From a virus, in IMG/VR virus record IMGVR_UViG_3300008108_000039, positions 1 through 64,000 of that record: a DNA stretch of 64,000 nt. One strand, given 5' to 3'. Positions within the stretch are counted from its first letter, which is position 1; every line of letters starts with the position of its first letter. Below the pieces are notes generated by a model that made no database searches, was not told where the DNA came from, and saw only the letters and a program-made list of their open reading frames with translations. Below are positions 29,284 to 39,239 of the stretch, in pieces. The position numbers were made by a program, and so were the translations under genes.

Positions 29284-29689
29284 TTTTGATATTGTTTACA
29301 ACCTCCCATAGATCAGATGGGTTATTTAATATAACAGGATTATCGTCTTTATCTCTTAGTTCATTAATGGAACCATTAAGATTTAATCTTTCATAAACAT
29401 AGAAAAATATAACTGACGCTGCTTGTTTGCCGAAATGTAGTAATATCAAATTATCTATTATTTCATAGAAAGATTCATCATATTTGCTTAAGTCAATACT
29501 AAAATCATTTTCAACTAAAGAAGTTCTAACATTTGCTCTCTCTAAGGCAACAATAATTTTTTCGAATGTTTCTTTATTTAAATTATATTCGCTTTTTTTC
29601 TTACGTTTTAAGGATAAATCCGTACCAATCATTATCTCAAGAGTTTGTTTGATACTTTGAGCATGTTTTTCACCTTTATTTTCTTCCAT
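29258..29689 (-). CDS. Hypothetical protein, 143 aa
   Basis: Helical, charged N-terminus (KRKKKSEYNLNKETFEKIIV) and a hydrophobic core segment LHFGKQAASVIFFYVYERLN. Overlaps the next gene by 26 nt. Unknown; the setting next to ClpP could suggest a virion role. Confidence 0.65.
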   Translation of the reverse strand: MEENKGEKHAQSIKQTLEIMIGTDLSLKRKKKSEYNLNKETFEKIIVALERANVRTSLVENDFSIDLSKYDESFYEIIDNLILLHFGKQAASVIFFYVYERLNLNGSINELRDKDDNPVILNNPSDLWEVVNNIKNASTKATK

Positions 29690-29691
29690 AA

Positions 29692-29991
29692 CTATAATTT
29701 TTTAATTAAATCTCTACACTCAATACATTTGTCATATTTTTCTTTTTCGATAAAATATTCAAGTGCTAATTCAAGAGAAGATTTAAATTTATCTTTATTT
29801 AGTTGTATATAAAAATCTGAATCTGCTACATCAAATAATTCTATATTTGATTTTTTATATTTAACAGCTTCTTTTACTGCGCTTACAACCTCACCAATTA
29901 CTGCTTCTTTTATATTAGGTATATCATTCAACTGTTCATATGAAGCACCAGGTTGAACATAAACTTTAAACACTGGTATTTTACGTCTCAT
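29692..29991 (-). CDS. Hypothetical protein, 99 aa
   Basis: Starts MRRKIPVFKVYVQPGASYEQ, and the C-terminal half forms two helices with a CIECRDLIKKL end. The last part resembles the C-termini of neighbouring small proteins. Unknown. Confidence 0.65.
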   Translation of the reverse strand: MRRKIPVFKVYVQPGASYEQLNDIPNIKEAVIGEVVSAVKEAVKYKKSNIELFDVADSDFYIQLNKDKFKSSLELALEYFIEKEKYDKCIECRDLIKKL

Positions 29992-29994
29992 AAA

Positions 29995-30324
29995 TTATAT
30001 TTTTGGTTCCTCTGGAGCAGGAGGTAATTCAGGGGCTACAGAAGGAGCAACATTTTCTCCCTTTAAAGCATTTTTAATTAGCAATCTTATATCTTGAATA
30101 CTAATTAAAAATCCAATTACATTAGCATAAGGTACATCAGTATCAACATTTGCTGTCATTTGATATTGAGACAACCCAGCATTTAGTCTTGATTGTAATT
30201 TTTGTATCATAGTAGCTTTAGCATCCCCCTCAAGTGTTTGGGATAATACAAATTGTACTTTAATTCCTTCTTTTGTAGGATTTTTATTAACTGATACTTT
30301 TAATTTGGGTTTTACTTCTGCCAT
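29995..30324 (-). CDS. Hypothetical protein, 109 aa
   Basis: Beta-like N-terminal half (KLKVSVNKNPTKEGIKVQFV), a hydrophobic segment NVIGFLISIQDIRLLIKN and a Pro-rich tail ending PPAPEEPKI. Unknown. Confidence 0.65.
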   Translation of the reverse strand: MAEVKPKLKVSVNKNPTKEGIKVQFVLSQTLEGDAKATMIQKLQSRLNAGLSQYQMTANVDTDVPYANVIGFLISIQDIRLLIKNALKGENVAPSVAPELPPAPEEPKI

Positions 30325-30347
30325 TGTGTATGTTTATATATAAATAT

Positions 30348-30905
30348 TTAAATTACTTCATCAATTATACCTAAACTTAATGCTTCTTCAACATCTAGGT
30401 ACCATTCTTTTTGCTCTTTTCGTATATTTTGTAATGTTTTTAAAGGTATTTTGGTATTTTCAACAATTATATCATCATATATTTTCCATAATCGTTTACC
30501 CTCTTTTAATTCTTGTTCATGATATTTCATTTTTTCTTGTCCTGTATTCCAACTTATTTCATGATACATAAAAGTAGTGCGTTTAGTAGCATAACGATAA
30601 TGTCCACAAGTAGCAATAGCAAATCCCATTGACATTGCCTGACCATGTATATACATATGTACTGGTGTAATTGAGTTTTCAATGGCATCAATTATTCCCA
30701 TCCCATCATATACGTTCCCACCTGGGGAATTTAAGGTGAATTTTATAGGGTCACGATTTTCTTTAGCTTTATTTTTGTCTTCATTATTTATTTCATAAAT
30801 TAATCCTATTACTTCACATGCTGATTCACCATCAATTTCTCCAAGAGTTATAACTCGACTTAAATATTCTTGTTTGCGTTGGGGAGAACGAAGTGCTTTT
30901 GCCAT
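30348..30905 (-). CDS. clpP: ClpP-like serine protease
   Basis: ClpP folds into a barrel-shaped peptidase. The nucleophile Ser is in HGQAMSMGFAI (about residue 99), the His in FMYHEISW (about 124) and the third residue probably lies in the DD of KIYDDII. Oligomer-contact motifs SPGGNVYDGMGI are present. 185 residues. No Clp ATPase is adjacent. In phages such proteins often act as prohead proteases, so a role in head maturation or in partnering a host Clp ATPase is possible. Confidence 0.9.
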   Translation of the reverse strand: MAKALRSPQRKQEYLSRVITLGEIDGESACEVIGLIYEINNEDKNKAKENRDPIKFTLNSPGGNVYDGMGIIDAIENSITPVHMYIHGQAMSMGFAIATCGHYRYATKRTTFMYHEISWNTGQEKMKYHEQELKEGKRLWKIYDDIIVENTKIPLKTLQNIRKEQKEWYLDVEEALSLGIIDEVI

Positions 30906-30937
30906 AGATTATTTTTCAATAAATATATTATTAAAAT

Positions 30938-32095
30938 TTAATCTTTTAAAAGCTGATTAGTATAATACAATGAGTTATTATCTATTAATTGATTATTTAG
31001 TTTATCCATTCCAGATATATCTAGTTTAAATATATCTAATTCAAAAGTACCAATAGCTCCACTATTTGCTATAATTTCAGGAAATTGATATAAAAAGTCT
31101 AAATGATTATTAGTAAATTTAGTTCCATCCAAATAAATTAATATCTGATTTGTTTTAGGAGAATTATATGGTTTAATACGTTCTGATAGATTAAACTTTG
31201 TATTATTTTGTTCAGATGTAATATATTCGTATATACCATTATCAGCATATACTTCACCAAACAATTCAATAATAGATAATAAATTATAATGACAATTTTC
31301 TATAATATATCCAATATCATACTTTGCTTTAAACTCTCTACTACCCCATTTTCTTATAAAATTACGGTTTGAACAACGTTCAATTTGAGCAGTTTTAGCT
31401 TGATATTCATCTGAAAATCTAGACGTTTTAGATACAAAATGGTAAGTAATAGCATCTAATGATGTTATTAGATTCATACCCAATAATTTCCATCTTAAAA
31501 TTAAGTCATCATCTTCACAAAACATTGGATTATATAGATTATCTAAACCACCAATTTCAAGGTATTTGTCTTTAGGCATACACATAAAAAATACAATACC
31601 CGGTTCAGTTTTATCCTTATATTGTTCTGTTAATTGAGAAGCATATTCATAAAATTTATTTAAATCAAATTTTTCTAATTCTACTCCTAAATCATAAATC
31701 ACTTTACCAGGACGTTCGTGTCCTGCAAAAATAGGGGGTTCAATTGTAGTATAAGATACTACTGTATCTGGGTTGCAATGTTTTTCTAAATTTTCAATAA
31801 ATCCAGGAGCAATAACAATATCATTATGAAGAAATGCTATATATTCCTTAGTTGCTAATGAAGCAGCTTTATTAAAATTATCTGAAAAGTTACCAGGCAA
31901 TTCACTCCACCAACATTTTACATTTGGATCTTGGGATTGAATTTCTTGTAACCATTCATTAGTACCATCAGTACTGTTGAAACTGCTAAAACATATTTCC
32001 ACTTCAGGATAAATTGCTCTAGTTGTTTGATAAAAATGTTTGTTGTAGTCTAAATTATTTTTTAAAGCTACTAATAATGATATTTTATTTTCCAT
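30938..32095 (-). CDS. Family 2-like glycosyltransferase, 385 aa
   Basis: GT-A start SLLVALKNNLDYNKHFYQTT, then CFSSFNSTDGTNEWLQEI and the metal-binding D-x-D-like position in YIAFLHNDIVIAPGFI (about residue 95). The second substrate region has MFCEDDDLILRW. The C-terminal 150 residues are unique. Last gene of the glycan operon in transcription order. Confidence 0.88.
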   Translation of the reverse strand: MENKISLLVALKNNLDYNKHFYQTTRAIYPEVEICFSSFNSTDGTNEWLQEIQSQDPNVKCWWSELPGNFSDNFNKAASLATKEYIAFLHNDIVIAPGFIENLEKHCNPDTVVSYTTIEPPIFAGHERPGKVIYDLGVELEKFDLNKFYEYASQLTEQYKDKTEPGIVFFMCMPKDKYLEIGGLDNLYNPMFCEDDDLILRWKLLGMNLITSLDAITYHFVSKTSRFSDEYQAKTAQIERCSNRNFIRKWGSREFKAKYDIGYIIENCHYNLLSIIELFGEVYADNGIYEYITSEQNNTKFNLSERIKPYNSPKTNQILIYLDGTKFTNNHLDFLYQFPEIIANSGAIGTFELDIFKLDISGMDKLNNQLIDNNSLYYTNQLLKD

Positions 32096-33005
32096 GTTGT
32101 AATTTTTTTATTTGATCTTGAATAAATCCAAGAACACCAGTATTAAAATTTTCTCGTTGTTCAGATACATCTCTTTTAACTAATAAATTTTTATAGTAAT
32201 TAGAAAAACCATTTACAGTATCGGTTCTTAAAGGACCAATACCATATTCAAATACTATTTGTCCATCTAAACGATATTGGGAAAAATCATATCCTAATTT
32301 AGTAGCATTAGATGCAACTATCATACTATACCAATCATAAGCACCATATCCTTTCCATTCATCTGGTATTTGACATAATTCTTCATAAAAAGCTTTATTA
32401 TATACATCAAACCATCCTGCCCACTTTATTTGGTCAAGTTCTGTTAAACCAACTGTATCAGAAAAAGTATGTAGATAATGATCAACATCAAATATATCTG
32501 TTGTTTTTTCCCATCCATAATGAGGACCAACAGCAAATTTAGGATGTGTTAATACTTCCCAAGTATTGTCCCACATTCTACAAATTTGAGGTGTTAATAC
32601 AAAGTATTTATTTTTAATTTCTCTAACAGCCAAAGTTAAATAATTTAATAAATACTCACTAAAGTACATATCAGGACAAATACTAATATAATATTCTGTT
32701 TCAGGTTCTATAGCATCACGTTGTAAATCTAAATGCCCCCATAATTCATCACCTTCATATATAAACATATCATGCTGATAATCTTTTAATAATATAGATA
32801 TTGTTTTATATTTCTCAATAAAATATTCTTTAGGTAGTTTACTTGCTTCCCAGTTAATTAAATGACTAGATAAATTTAAAGCTGATTTAATTTTTATATT
32901 AACATCAGGTTGTAAAAAATACTTTGATTTTTTTAGTTGGGTAAATGTTAATAAAGCGTAATCAATTTCCCAAGGCATTATATGATATGTAACTGTTATA
33001 TTCAT
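32085..33005 (-). CDS. Probable glycan-operon protein, 306 aa
   Basis: Not assigned with certainty. Segments such as YYISICPDMYFSEYLLNYLT and WAGWFDVYNKAFYEEL look like a GT-A type sugar transferase, with ICPDM as a possible metal site. It overlaps both neighbours in the glycan operon. It may transfer or modify a sugar. Confidence 0.6.
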   Translation of the reverse strand: MNITVTYHIMPWEIDYALLTFTQLKKSKYFLQPDVNIKIKSALNLSSHLINWEASKLPKEYFIEKYKTISILLKDYQHDMFIYEGDELWGHLDLQRDAIEPETEYYISICPDMYFSEYLLNYLTLAVREIKNKYFVLTPQICRMWDNTWEVLTHPKFAVGPHYGWEKTTDIFDVDHYLHTFSDTVGLTELDQIKWAGWFDVYNKAFYEELCQIPDEWKGYGAYDWYSMIVASNATKLGYDFSQYRLDGQIVFEYGIGPLRTDTVNGFSNYYKNLLVKRDVSEQRENFNTGVLGFIQDQIKKLQHGK

Positions 33006-33799
33006 TTTAATTTATTATATATTTCTTTGATACCTTGTTCTAATCCAATATAAGATAATGAGTATTTAGAAACATATTCACTCTTATAATCATTACCATT
33101 GTTTCCTAATATAATATCAACTTTATAGTCATCTAATTCATTTATTATATTAGCTATTTCTAATAAAGTATAATTTTTATCATATGAACAATAATCTTCT
33201 ATATGTAATTGATATTTGTTTGTTGTTATATAATGTTTTATTAATGTAATAAAATCCTTCATATAAAAAAAAGTCATTGCTTTATTTTCATAAACCTGTA
33301 AAGATTCTTTATTAATATATCTTTTAATATTAGACTTAATAAATCTAGTATCTAATTCATTCTCATCAAATAACCCAAATATTATTATATTAAAAAAATT
33401 AGGTGTTGATATTACTGAGGTTCTAATTATTGATTTACTAAGGCTATATGGAGTAGAAATAAAGGTAGATGGGGTGTAAGTAAAATGATTAAGTTCAACT
33501 CCTGAACCAAAATTTATAAATTTATCATAATTAGTATGTCTAAATTTATATAAATTAAAGTATATTTTTGTATTAATATCTTTTACTTCCTCACTATCCT
33601 CTTTTAATCGATGACCTCCTACAATGGCACAATGTAATACAACGTCAAAATATTTATTTTTAAAAAATTCTTCCATAGCATTAACATCAATCAAATCAAA
33701 ATCAGCTCTTGTAAGTGCTATTACTTCGTATTTATCTTTTAAAGCATTATACAATGATTTACCTATATAACCATTAGCTCCTGTAATTAATATTTTCAT
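33002..33799 (-). CDS. NAD-dependent epimerase/dehydratase (SDR), 265 aa
   Basis: Rossmann fingerprint ITGANGYIGKSLY (residues 4-16), then VVLHCAI and a Y-x3-K-type position near TPYSLSKSIIR. Extended SDR family acting on nucleotide sugars. In the operon it follows aldolase, dehydrogenase and carboligase, so it could be the last reductase of a branched-sugar pathway (YerF-like role). That is inference from context. Confidence 0.85.
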   Translation of the reverse strand: MKILITGANGYIGKSLYNALKDKYEVIALTRADFDLIDVNAMEEFFKNKYFDVVLHCAIVGGHRLKEDSEEVKDINTKIYFNLYKFRHTNYDKFINFGSGVELNHFTYTPSTFISTPYSLSKSIIRTSVISTPNFFNIIIFGLFDENELDTRFIKSNIKRYINKESLQVYENKAMTFFYMKDFITLIKHYITTNKYQLHIEDYCSYDKNYTLLEIANIINELDDYKVDIILGNNGNDYKSEYVSKYSLSYIGLEQGIKEIYNKLK

Positions 33800-34794
33800 T
33801 TTTTAAGTTTTTGAGCTACTTCTAAAATTAAATCTTCTTGACCAGCAACTAATTTTCTATTACCTAATTCAAATATTAGTGATGAATATTCAATACCATA
33901 TAATTTAGACGCTTTAATAATTGGTTTTTCAAAACCCGAAAATAAGCGATTTAAACCAGTTAAAACGTTTACAGGTGTAGATACCGGAGCTTGTGGTACC
34001 AAATATTCCATCACTTTATCCGCTTCTATAATAACTTTTTTGAAATCAATATTAATATCAAAATCCGATTTTTCTAATACTGGAATGAGCATTTCTAAGT
34101 GTGCATTACCAGCTCCGGCTCCAAAACCCCTAATACAAGCATCAATATATTTAGCACCACATTGAGCCGCTATTAATGAATTTGCTGTAGCTAAACCTAA
34201 GTTATCGTGAGCATGAAACCCAAAATCAATATCCAGGATATAACTTAACTCATCCATTCTTTCCTTAACATTAGATGGTAAATAAGTTCCTGTTGAATCC
34301 ATTATAATAACAGCATCAGCACCATATTCCTCCATTGTTTTGGCATTTCTAATTAATGTATCAATATCAGCTAAGGCACTCATCATTAATACACCAAATA
34401 CTTCTTTATCTTTATTTTTTAAATATTCAATGTGAGATTTAGATAAAGTAGCTTCCGTACAATGAGTAGCTACTCTAAATACATCTACTCCAATATTAAT
34501 TGCTTTTTCAATATCTTTCTTTACTGTAGCAATTCCTGGAATGATATGAACTCCTAATTTAGATGTTGTAAGATTTTCTCTAGCAGTCGTTAACATTTCT
34601 TCATCAGTAAGAGGTGATTGTCCTATCAATAATGATGAAGCTCCTAAACCGTTACCATGACCAACTTCAACAATAGGAATACCAGCACTATTAGCAAATT
34701 GACAATATCTCTTAATACTATCTAAAGTAATAGTATGTTTTACAGCATGGTTACCATCTCTTAAAGATGAATCTGTTATTATAATTTCATTCAT
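33796..34794 (-). CDS. 4-hydroxy-2-oxovalerate aldolase (DmpG/MhpE family)
   Basis: Cleaves 4-hydroxy-2-oxopentanoate to pyruvate and acetaldehyde. HMG-CoA-lyase-like metal TIM barrel with SSLRDGNHAVKH (residues 9-20), VEVGHGNGLG, FGFHAHDNLGLATAN (His pair near residue 195) and CIRGFGAGAGNAHLEML. 332 residues, near the usual 340. It is coupled to an acylating dehydrogenase with a 1-nt overlap, as in DmpFG complexes. Here the pair sits in a sugar operon. Confidence 0.92.
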   Translation of the reverse strand: MNEIIITDSSLRDGNHAVKHTITLDSIKRYCQFANSAGIPIVEVGHGNGLGASSLLIGQSPLTDEEMLTTARENLTTSKLGVHIIPGIATVKKDIEKAINIGVDVFRVATHCTEATLSKSHIEYLKNKDKEVFGVLMMSALADIDTLIRNAKTMEEYGADAVIIMDSTGTYLPSNVKERMDELSYILDIDFGFHAHDNLGLATANSLIAAQCGAKYIDACIRGFGAGAGNAHLEMLIPVLEKSDFDINIDFKKVIIEADKVMEYLVPQAPVSTPVNVLTGLNRLFSGFEKPIIKASKLYGIEYSSLIFELGNRKLVAGQEDLILEVAQKLKK

Positions 34795-35642
34795 TATATT
34801 AATTTTTTAGTCACTTCAATAGCAGCACAATTAATAATATCTAAATTACCTGCATATTCAGGTAAATAATCACCTGATCCTTTTACTTTAATACTAAGTA
34901 CTAATATATCATCATTTAATGTTGGTGGCATTACTAATTCATAGTAAGGAATATATGTTTGTAATTCTTTTATTTTATCGTATATTTTAGGAACTAAATT
35001 AGTAAAATCAACATCTTTAACCTTTAAGAACATTGTTGTTTGCATATCAACACAAGGTTCAGCTGGGTTAAGGTTTAAGATTACTTTGCAATTAGGACAT
35101 TTTGTAAATTGATGAATAGCTCTCTCAGTAGTATGAATATAATTATCAATATTAATTCTAGTAGCCATACCTGCACTTTTAGATGCTATTTGAGATACTA
35201 CTTCAATATACTCTAATCCCTCACAATATTGAGATATTAAATTAAGCATAGGCATTGATGCTTGACCACCACAAGTAATCATATTTACATTTCCTTCATT
35301 TTTAGCTATATCAGCATTAATACTAGGAACACATAAAGGACCTATTTTAGCTGGTGTTAAATCTATTACTATTATTCCTTGTTCTTTAAAAATAACAGCA
35401 TGCTGTTTAGCATCAGCAGCACTTGTGCAATCATAAACTACATCACAACATTTAGGATTATCAATAAAATATTTGATACCCTTATCAGTAACAGGTATTC
35501 CTTTATCTTTAGCAATTCTAATTCCATCAGAATCCATTCTGCGTCCTGCAAATATAACAGGAGTAATAAAGTCTGTCTTTAATATTTTAAGTAATAAATC
35601 AGTTCCTATATTACCAGTACCTATAATTCCTGCTTTAATCAT
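34794..35642 (-). CDS. Acetaldehyde dehydrogenase, acylating (DmpF/MhpF family)
   Basis: Converts acetaldehyde and CoA to acetyl-CoA. Rossmann IGTGNIGTDLLLK (residues 7-19), YDCTSAADAKQHA, and active-site Cys in NMITCGGQASMPML (about residue 122). 282 residues. Partner of the aldolase next door. In O-antigen-type clusters these two genes often accompany a ThDP enzyme and an RfbH-like dehydrase, as they do here. Confidence 0.92.
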   Translation of the reverse strand: MIKAGIIGTGNIGTDLLLKILKTDFITPVIFAGRRMDSDGIRIAKDKGIPVTDKGIKYFIDNPKCCDVVYDCTSAADAKQHAVIFKEQGIIVIDLTPAKIGPLCVPSINADIAKNEGNVNMITCGGQASMPMLNLISQYCEGLEYIEVVSQIASKSAGMATRINIDNYIHTTERAIHQFTKCPNCKVILNLNPAEPCVDMQTTMFLKVKDVDFTNLVPKIYDKIKELQTYIPYYELVMPPTLNDDILVLSIKVKGSGDYLPEYAGNLDIINCAAIEVTKKLI

Positions 35643-37432
35643 CTTTTTATTTGTTTAGATTTTTCACTAACTCCAATAATCATTTCTTTTTTTACTATTT
35701 CAAATGGAAGTAATGGAGACATTTCTTCAATAGGAGGAGCAAATATACTACCATCTTCTTTAAGAACTCCTTTTACTTTAGGAATAAAATCCTGTTCTGG
35801 ATCCATAAACACTTCTAATACTGTAGCTTTATTATTATTTATGAATGCATTTACTACAGTATCAAAATCGTCCCATTTCTTTAATCCATAGTAATTATAT
35901 CCAAAGGCAGGCATTAATTTGCTAAAATCAGGTAACCCTACACCTGTTTTTTTATCTACATTTACATAATTTCCTTTAAATAGCATCTTTTGAGTATGCT
36001 TAATCATTAAGTATCCATCATTATTGAATATTACTATTTTTACAGGTAAATTATTCTCTACAATAGTATGTGCTTCTTGTAAATTCATCATCATCCCACC
36101 ATCACAATTTAAACATAGTACAGGTCTATCAGGACATGCTAATGCTGCTCCTAAAGCTCCAGGTAGGCCATATCCCATTTCTCCCAAACCTAATGATGTA
36201 AACATTGTTTGATTAGGTTTTAACTTAATTGCTTGATGGCCACTTAATAAAGCAGTACCCATATCAGTTACTATGATATGGTTGTCTTTTAAATGATCAG
36301 ATAATCTATCTATAAATTTATATGAATTAAGATAACCATTATCATTATGAATATTTTCATCTACCCAAGGATATTTTTGTTTTATTTCGTTACAATAGTT
36401 AACCCATTCTTCTTTGTAGCCCCAAATTCTGTAAGAATTATCTATAAGCTTATTTATAACGTATTTACAATCAGTTTGTATATAATTTACATTATATTTA
36501 TTTCCTTCATTTTTATCAATATCAATAACTATAATCTTAGCGTTTCTAGCAAATTGACTAAAGTCATATCCTACCTGAGGTAAAGCTAATCTACTACCTA
36601 ACACAATTATTAAATCAGCATTTTGTACTATAAAATTAGCTGCTCGTTGTCCATATAATCCAAAACGACCAAAAAAATTAGGATTATCATTATCTAATAA
36701 ATCAATACCTGACCAGGTTAATAGTGTGGGTATTCTTAATATTGAATTAAGTTGTTTAAATTTATCTTTTGCTCCAGATAATTTAACACCGTGCCCTCCA
36801 ATTACAACAGGACGTTTAGAAAAATTAATAGATTCAATAATTTCATCAACACTAAGTTGACTACCCGAAACATTTAAAAAAAGCGGATAATCAGGCCATA
36901 CTTTCTCTTCAACCATTTTAGCTTGTAAATTCATTGGTACATCTAACCAACAAGGACCTGGTCTTCCCATAGTTGAAGAGTCATATAATATTTCTAAAAT
37001 TGCTTGAATATCATATTCATCATTAAAAGCTATAGCACATTTAGTAACATCTTCTACCATTTTAGTTATGTTTAGACCCTGTGTGCCATACATTCTAAGA
37101 TGTTCTTGAGTACTTACATAATTATAATTTTCTTGTCCTGAAATAATTAACCCAGGAATTGAATCAGCCCAATTACTAACAACACCAGTCACAGCATTGG
37201 TTGCTCCTCCTCCTGCTGTTACTAATGCTACAGATAATTTACCTGATGCTCTGTAATAAGCTCCCATTGCTAATACAGCAGCCTGTTCATTATGAACATT
37301 AATAATTTTAGTATAACCTAATTTATTAATTGAATCAAATATATGTGAGTTAGCAGATCCTATAATACCAAATGCAGTATTAATTTCTTTTCTTTTTAAA
37401 AACTCTGCTATTACATCACTTACTTTTACCAT
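35639..37432 (-). CDS. ThDP-dependent carboligase, acetolactate-synthase-like
   Basis: All three domains of the family are present. The catalytic Glu is in VHNEQAAVLAMGAYYRA (about residue 48), the middle domain has RPVVIGGHGVKLSGA, and the ThDP/Mg site is LNCDGGMMMNLQEAH ending with FNNDGYLMI (about 440-475). 597 residues. In a sugar operon with a 3-dehydrase, the best-known relative in role is YerE, which adds a two-carbon acetyl unit from pyruvate to a keto-sugar in yersiniose A synthesis. Whether this copy does so is inference. Confidence 0.88.
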   Translation of the reverse strand: MVKVSDVIAEFLKRKEINTAFGIIGSANSHIFDSINKLGYTKIINVHNEQAAVLAMGAYYRASGKLSVALVTAGGGATNAVTGVVSNWADSIPGLIISGQENYNYVSTQEHLRMYGTQGLNITKMVEDVTKCAIAFNDEYDIQAILEILYDSSTMGRPGPCWLDVPMNLQAKMVEEKVWPDYPLFLNVSGSQLSVDEIIESINFSKRPVVIGGHGVKLSGAKDKFKQLNSILRIPTLLTWSGIDLLDNDNPNFFGRFGLYGQRAANFIVQNADLIIVLGSRLALPQVGYDFSQFARNAKIIVIDIDKNEGNKYNVNYIQTDCKYVINKLIDNSYRIWGYKEEWVNYCNEIKQKYPWVDENIHNDNGYLNSYKFIDRLSDHLKDNHIIVTDMGTALLSGHQAIKLKPNQTMFTSLGLGEMGYGLPGALGAALACPDRPVLCLNCDGGMMMNLQEAHTIVENNLPVKIVIFNNDGYLMIKHTQKMLFKGNYVNVDKKTGVGLPDFSKLMPAFGYNYYGLKKWDDFDTVVNAFINNNKATVLEVFMDPEQDFIPKVKGVLKEDGSIFAPPIEEMSPLLPFEIVKKEMIIGVSEKSKQIKR

Positions 37433-38409
37433 ATAAAGTTTTTCTTATAATATTCTACTATTTTAGGGAGTTCTTCATTAAATATTCTTTTAGGTTTCCA
37501 ACCAAACGCTCTTAATTTAGAATCATCTAAAGAATATCTAACATCTTGTCCTGCTCTAGAATAAGTTAAATCTAAATACGAGTTAAACATTGGTAATTTA
37601 GGTTTACCTCCTTCATATTCAAAAATTACTTTCGCTACCGTATCATAGTTTGATTGTTCAAACCCACCAGCTATATTAAATATTTCATTTGATAATCCAA
37701 ATTCAATAATAGTAGTTATAGCATCTGCTGTATCAGCAGCGTGTAACCAATTACGAACTGGGGTTCCATTATTATGTAAAGGTATTTTTCTTCCTAATTT
37801 TAAATGCTGTACTGCTTTAGGGATTAGTTTTTCAACATATTGACCTATACCATAATTGTTAGTTGGTCTAACTATAATATAAGGTATATCATATGTTCTA
37901 GCCCACGATAATATTAATAAATCAGCTGCAGCTTTAGTTGCTGCATATGGATTTGATGGTTTTAAAATATCTTTTTCTGTATGTGAACCTTCACTTATAT
38001 CACCATATACTTCATCAGTACTAAATTGAATTAATGTTGGTGTTCTAGAACTTTCTTGTCTATAATTTCTAATTAATTCAAGTAAGTGATGTACTCCATC
38101 TATATTTGAATGAATAAAAGTTTCGCTATTAGTTATTGAATTTCCAACATGAGTTTCAGCTGCCGTATTAATGATGTAATCACAATCATGTAAAAATTCT
38201 ATATCATTAATATCTTTTTGTTCAAATCTAAAATTTGAATGTCTACTAAATTCATTTAGTAAAGAAGGAAATACAGCGTTATAATCCATAGAAGCGTATG
38301 TTATTTTATCTATTCCTCTAACATACCATCCTTTTTTAAGACAAGCTCTGGTAACATAAGAACCTATAAATCCTAAACATCCAGTTACGTATACTACTTT
38401 TGTACTCAT
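37426..38409 (-). CDS. rmlB: dTDP-glucose 4,6-dehydratase-like
   Basis: Rossmann VTGCLGFIGSYVTRA (residues 9-23), the pattern FSTDEVYGDISEGSHTE with catalytic Asp-Glu, and Y-x3-K in NPYAATKAAADLL, then RPTNNYGIGQYVEKLIPK and GTPVRNWLHAADT. These are RmlB hallmarks; product is the 4-keto-6-deoxy sugar. It overlaps the ThDP enzyme by 7 nt. Could feed the C-methyltransferase at 40216. Confidence 0.92.
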   Translation of the reverse strand: MSTKVVYVTGCLGFIGSYVTRACLKKGWYVRGIDKITYASMDYNAVFPSLLNEFSRHSNFRFEQKDINDIEFLHDCDYIINTAAETHVGNSITNSETFIHSNIDGVHHLLELIRNYRQESSRTPTLIQFSTDEVYGDISEGSHTEKDILKPSNPYAATKAAADLLILSWARTYDIPYIIVRPTNNYGIGQYVEKLIPKAVQHLKLGRKIPLHNNGTPVRNWLHAADTADAITTIIEFGLSNEIFNIAGGFEQSNYDTVAKVIFEYEGGKPKLPMFNSYLDLTYSRAGQDVRYSLDDSKLRAFGWKPKRIFNEELPKIVEYYKKNFIW

Positions 38410-39239
38410 TTAAAATAATTTTGACAGTGTTTTATAAATTTAAAAACATTTTTGTGCATCTCCAACTTTATTTTTTCAATTTCATCAAACATCATAGGTA
38501 AAGTTTCTAACGCTCTAGGAATATCTTCTTCACCATACGCAATACCATATTTATATAATTGTGAACCATTTAGCCATTCGTCTTTTGTTTTATTTCCATC
38601 TGGTATTACTATGCTAATACAACCGCACATAGCCGCTTGAGTAAATATAAATGTATAATTGTCATAGCAATAAAATCTTTCAGTTCTATTAAATAAATTA
38701 GCTAATCCTGTTAAATCTCCTGCTGCTTCAAATGGAATAAAAAATGAATCTGTTGGATGAATTAATGTTGTTGGTTTAGCTTTTCGGATTGTGTAACAAC
38801 TACCTTTACGTTCATAATTCATATTTGTAAATATATCACTATGAAATTCTAAAATAAATAGTTGGTTATCTTTTTGTCCTAAATAATCATTATAATAATA
38901 ATCCATATACCAATACACTAAATCTGACTTAGAATAGGTTTCAGCTGCTTGTTGATCAAACGGACCTAATATCCATCTAACCACATTTTTAGCATTTAAA
39001 GGATTACCTTGTATTCCTTCAGGATATATTACTACAGTATTATCTAAATCATTAAGTATCTCCTGAGTAATTAAGGGTGTGTTATAATCAGAGCAAGTAT
39101 AAAAATCATCTTTAATATGAATAGGCATTAAATAAGCCTCAGAACCATTAGAATTAAGCATATCACATAACTTATGCATTACTTTAATCCCACCTACCCC
39201 AGGACTATAATCATATGTGTATATAACAAATTTTTTCAT
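38406..39239 (-). CDS. Glycosyltransferase-like (GT-B), 277 aa
   Basis: The N-terminal YTYDYSPGVGGIKVMHKLCD is the usual GT-B start, and the nucleotide-binding helix is TQAAMCGCISIVIPDGNKTK. The family is uncertain. Tight coupling with neighbours by 4-nt overlaps supports a role in the same glycan. Confidence 0.75.
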   Translation of the reverse strand: MKKFVIYTYDYSPGVGGIKVMHKLCDMLNSNGSEAYLMPIHIKDDFYTCSDYNTPLITQEILNDLDNTVVIYPEGIQGNPLNAKNVVRWILGPFDQQAAETYSKSDLVYWYMDYYYNDYLGQKDNQLFILEFHSDIFTNMNYERKGSCYTIRKAKPTTLIHPTDSFFIPFEAAGDLTGLANLFNRTERFYCYDNYTFIFTQAAMCGCISIVIPDGNKTKDEWLNGSQLYKYGIAYGEEDIPRALETLPMMFDEIEKIKLEMHKNVFKFIKHCQNYFK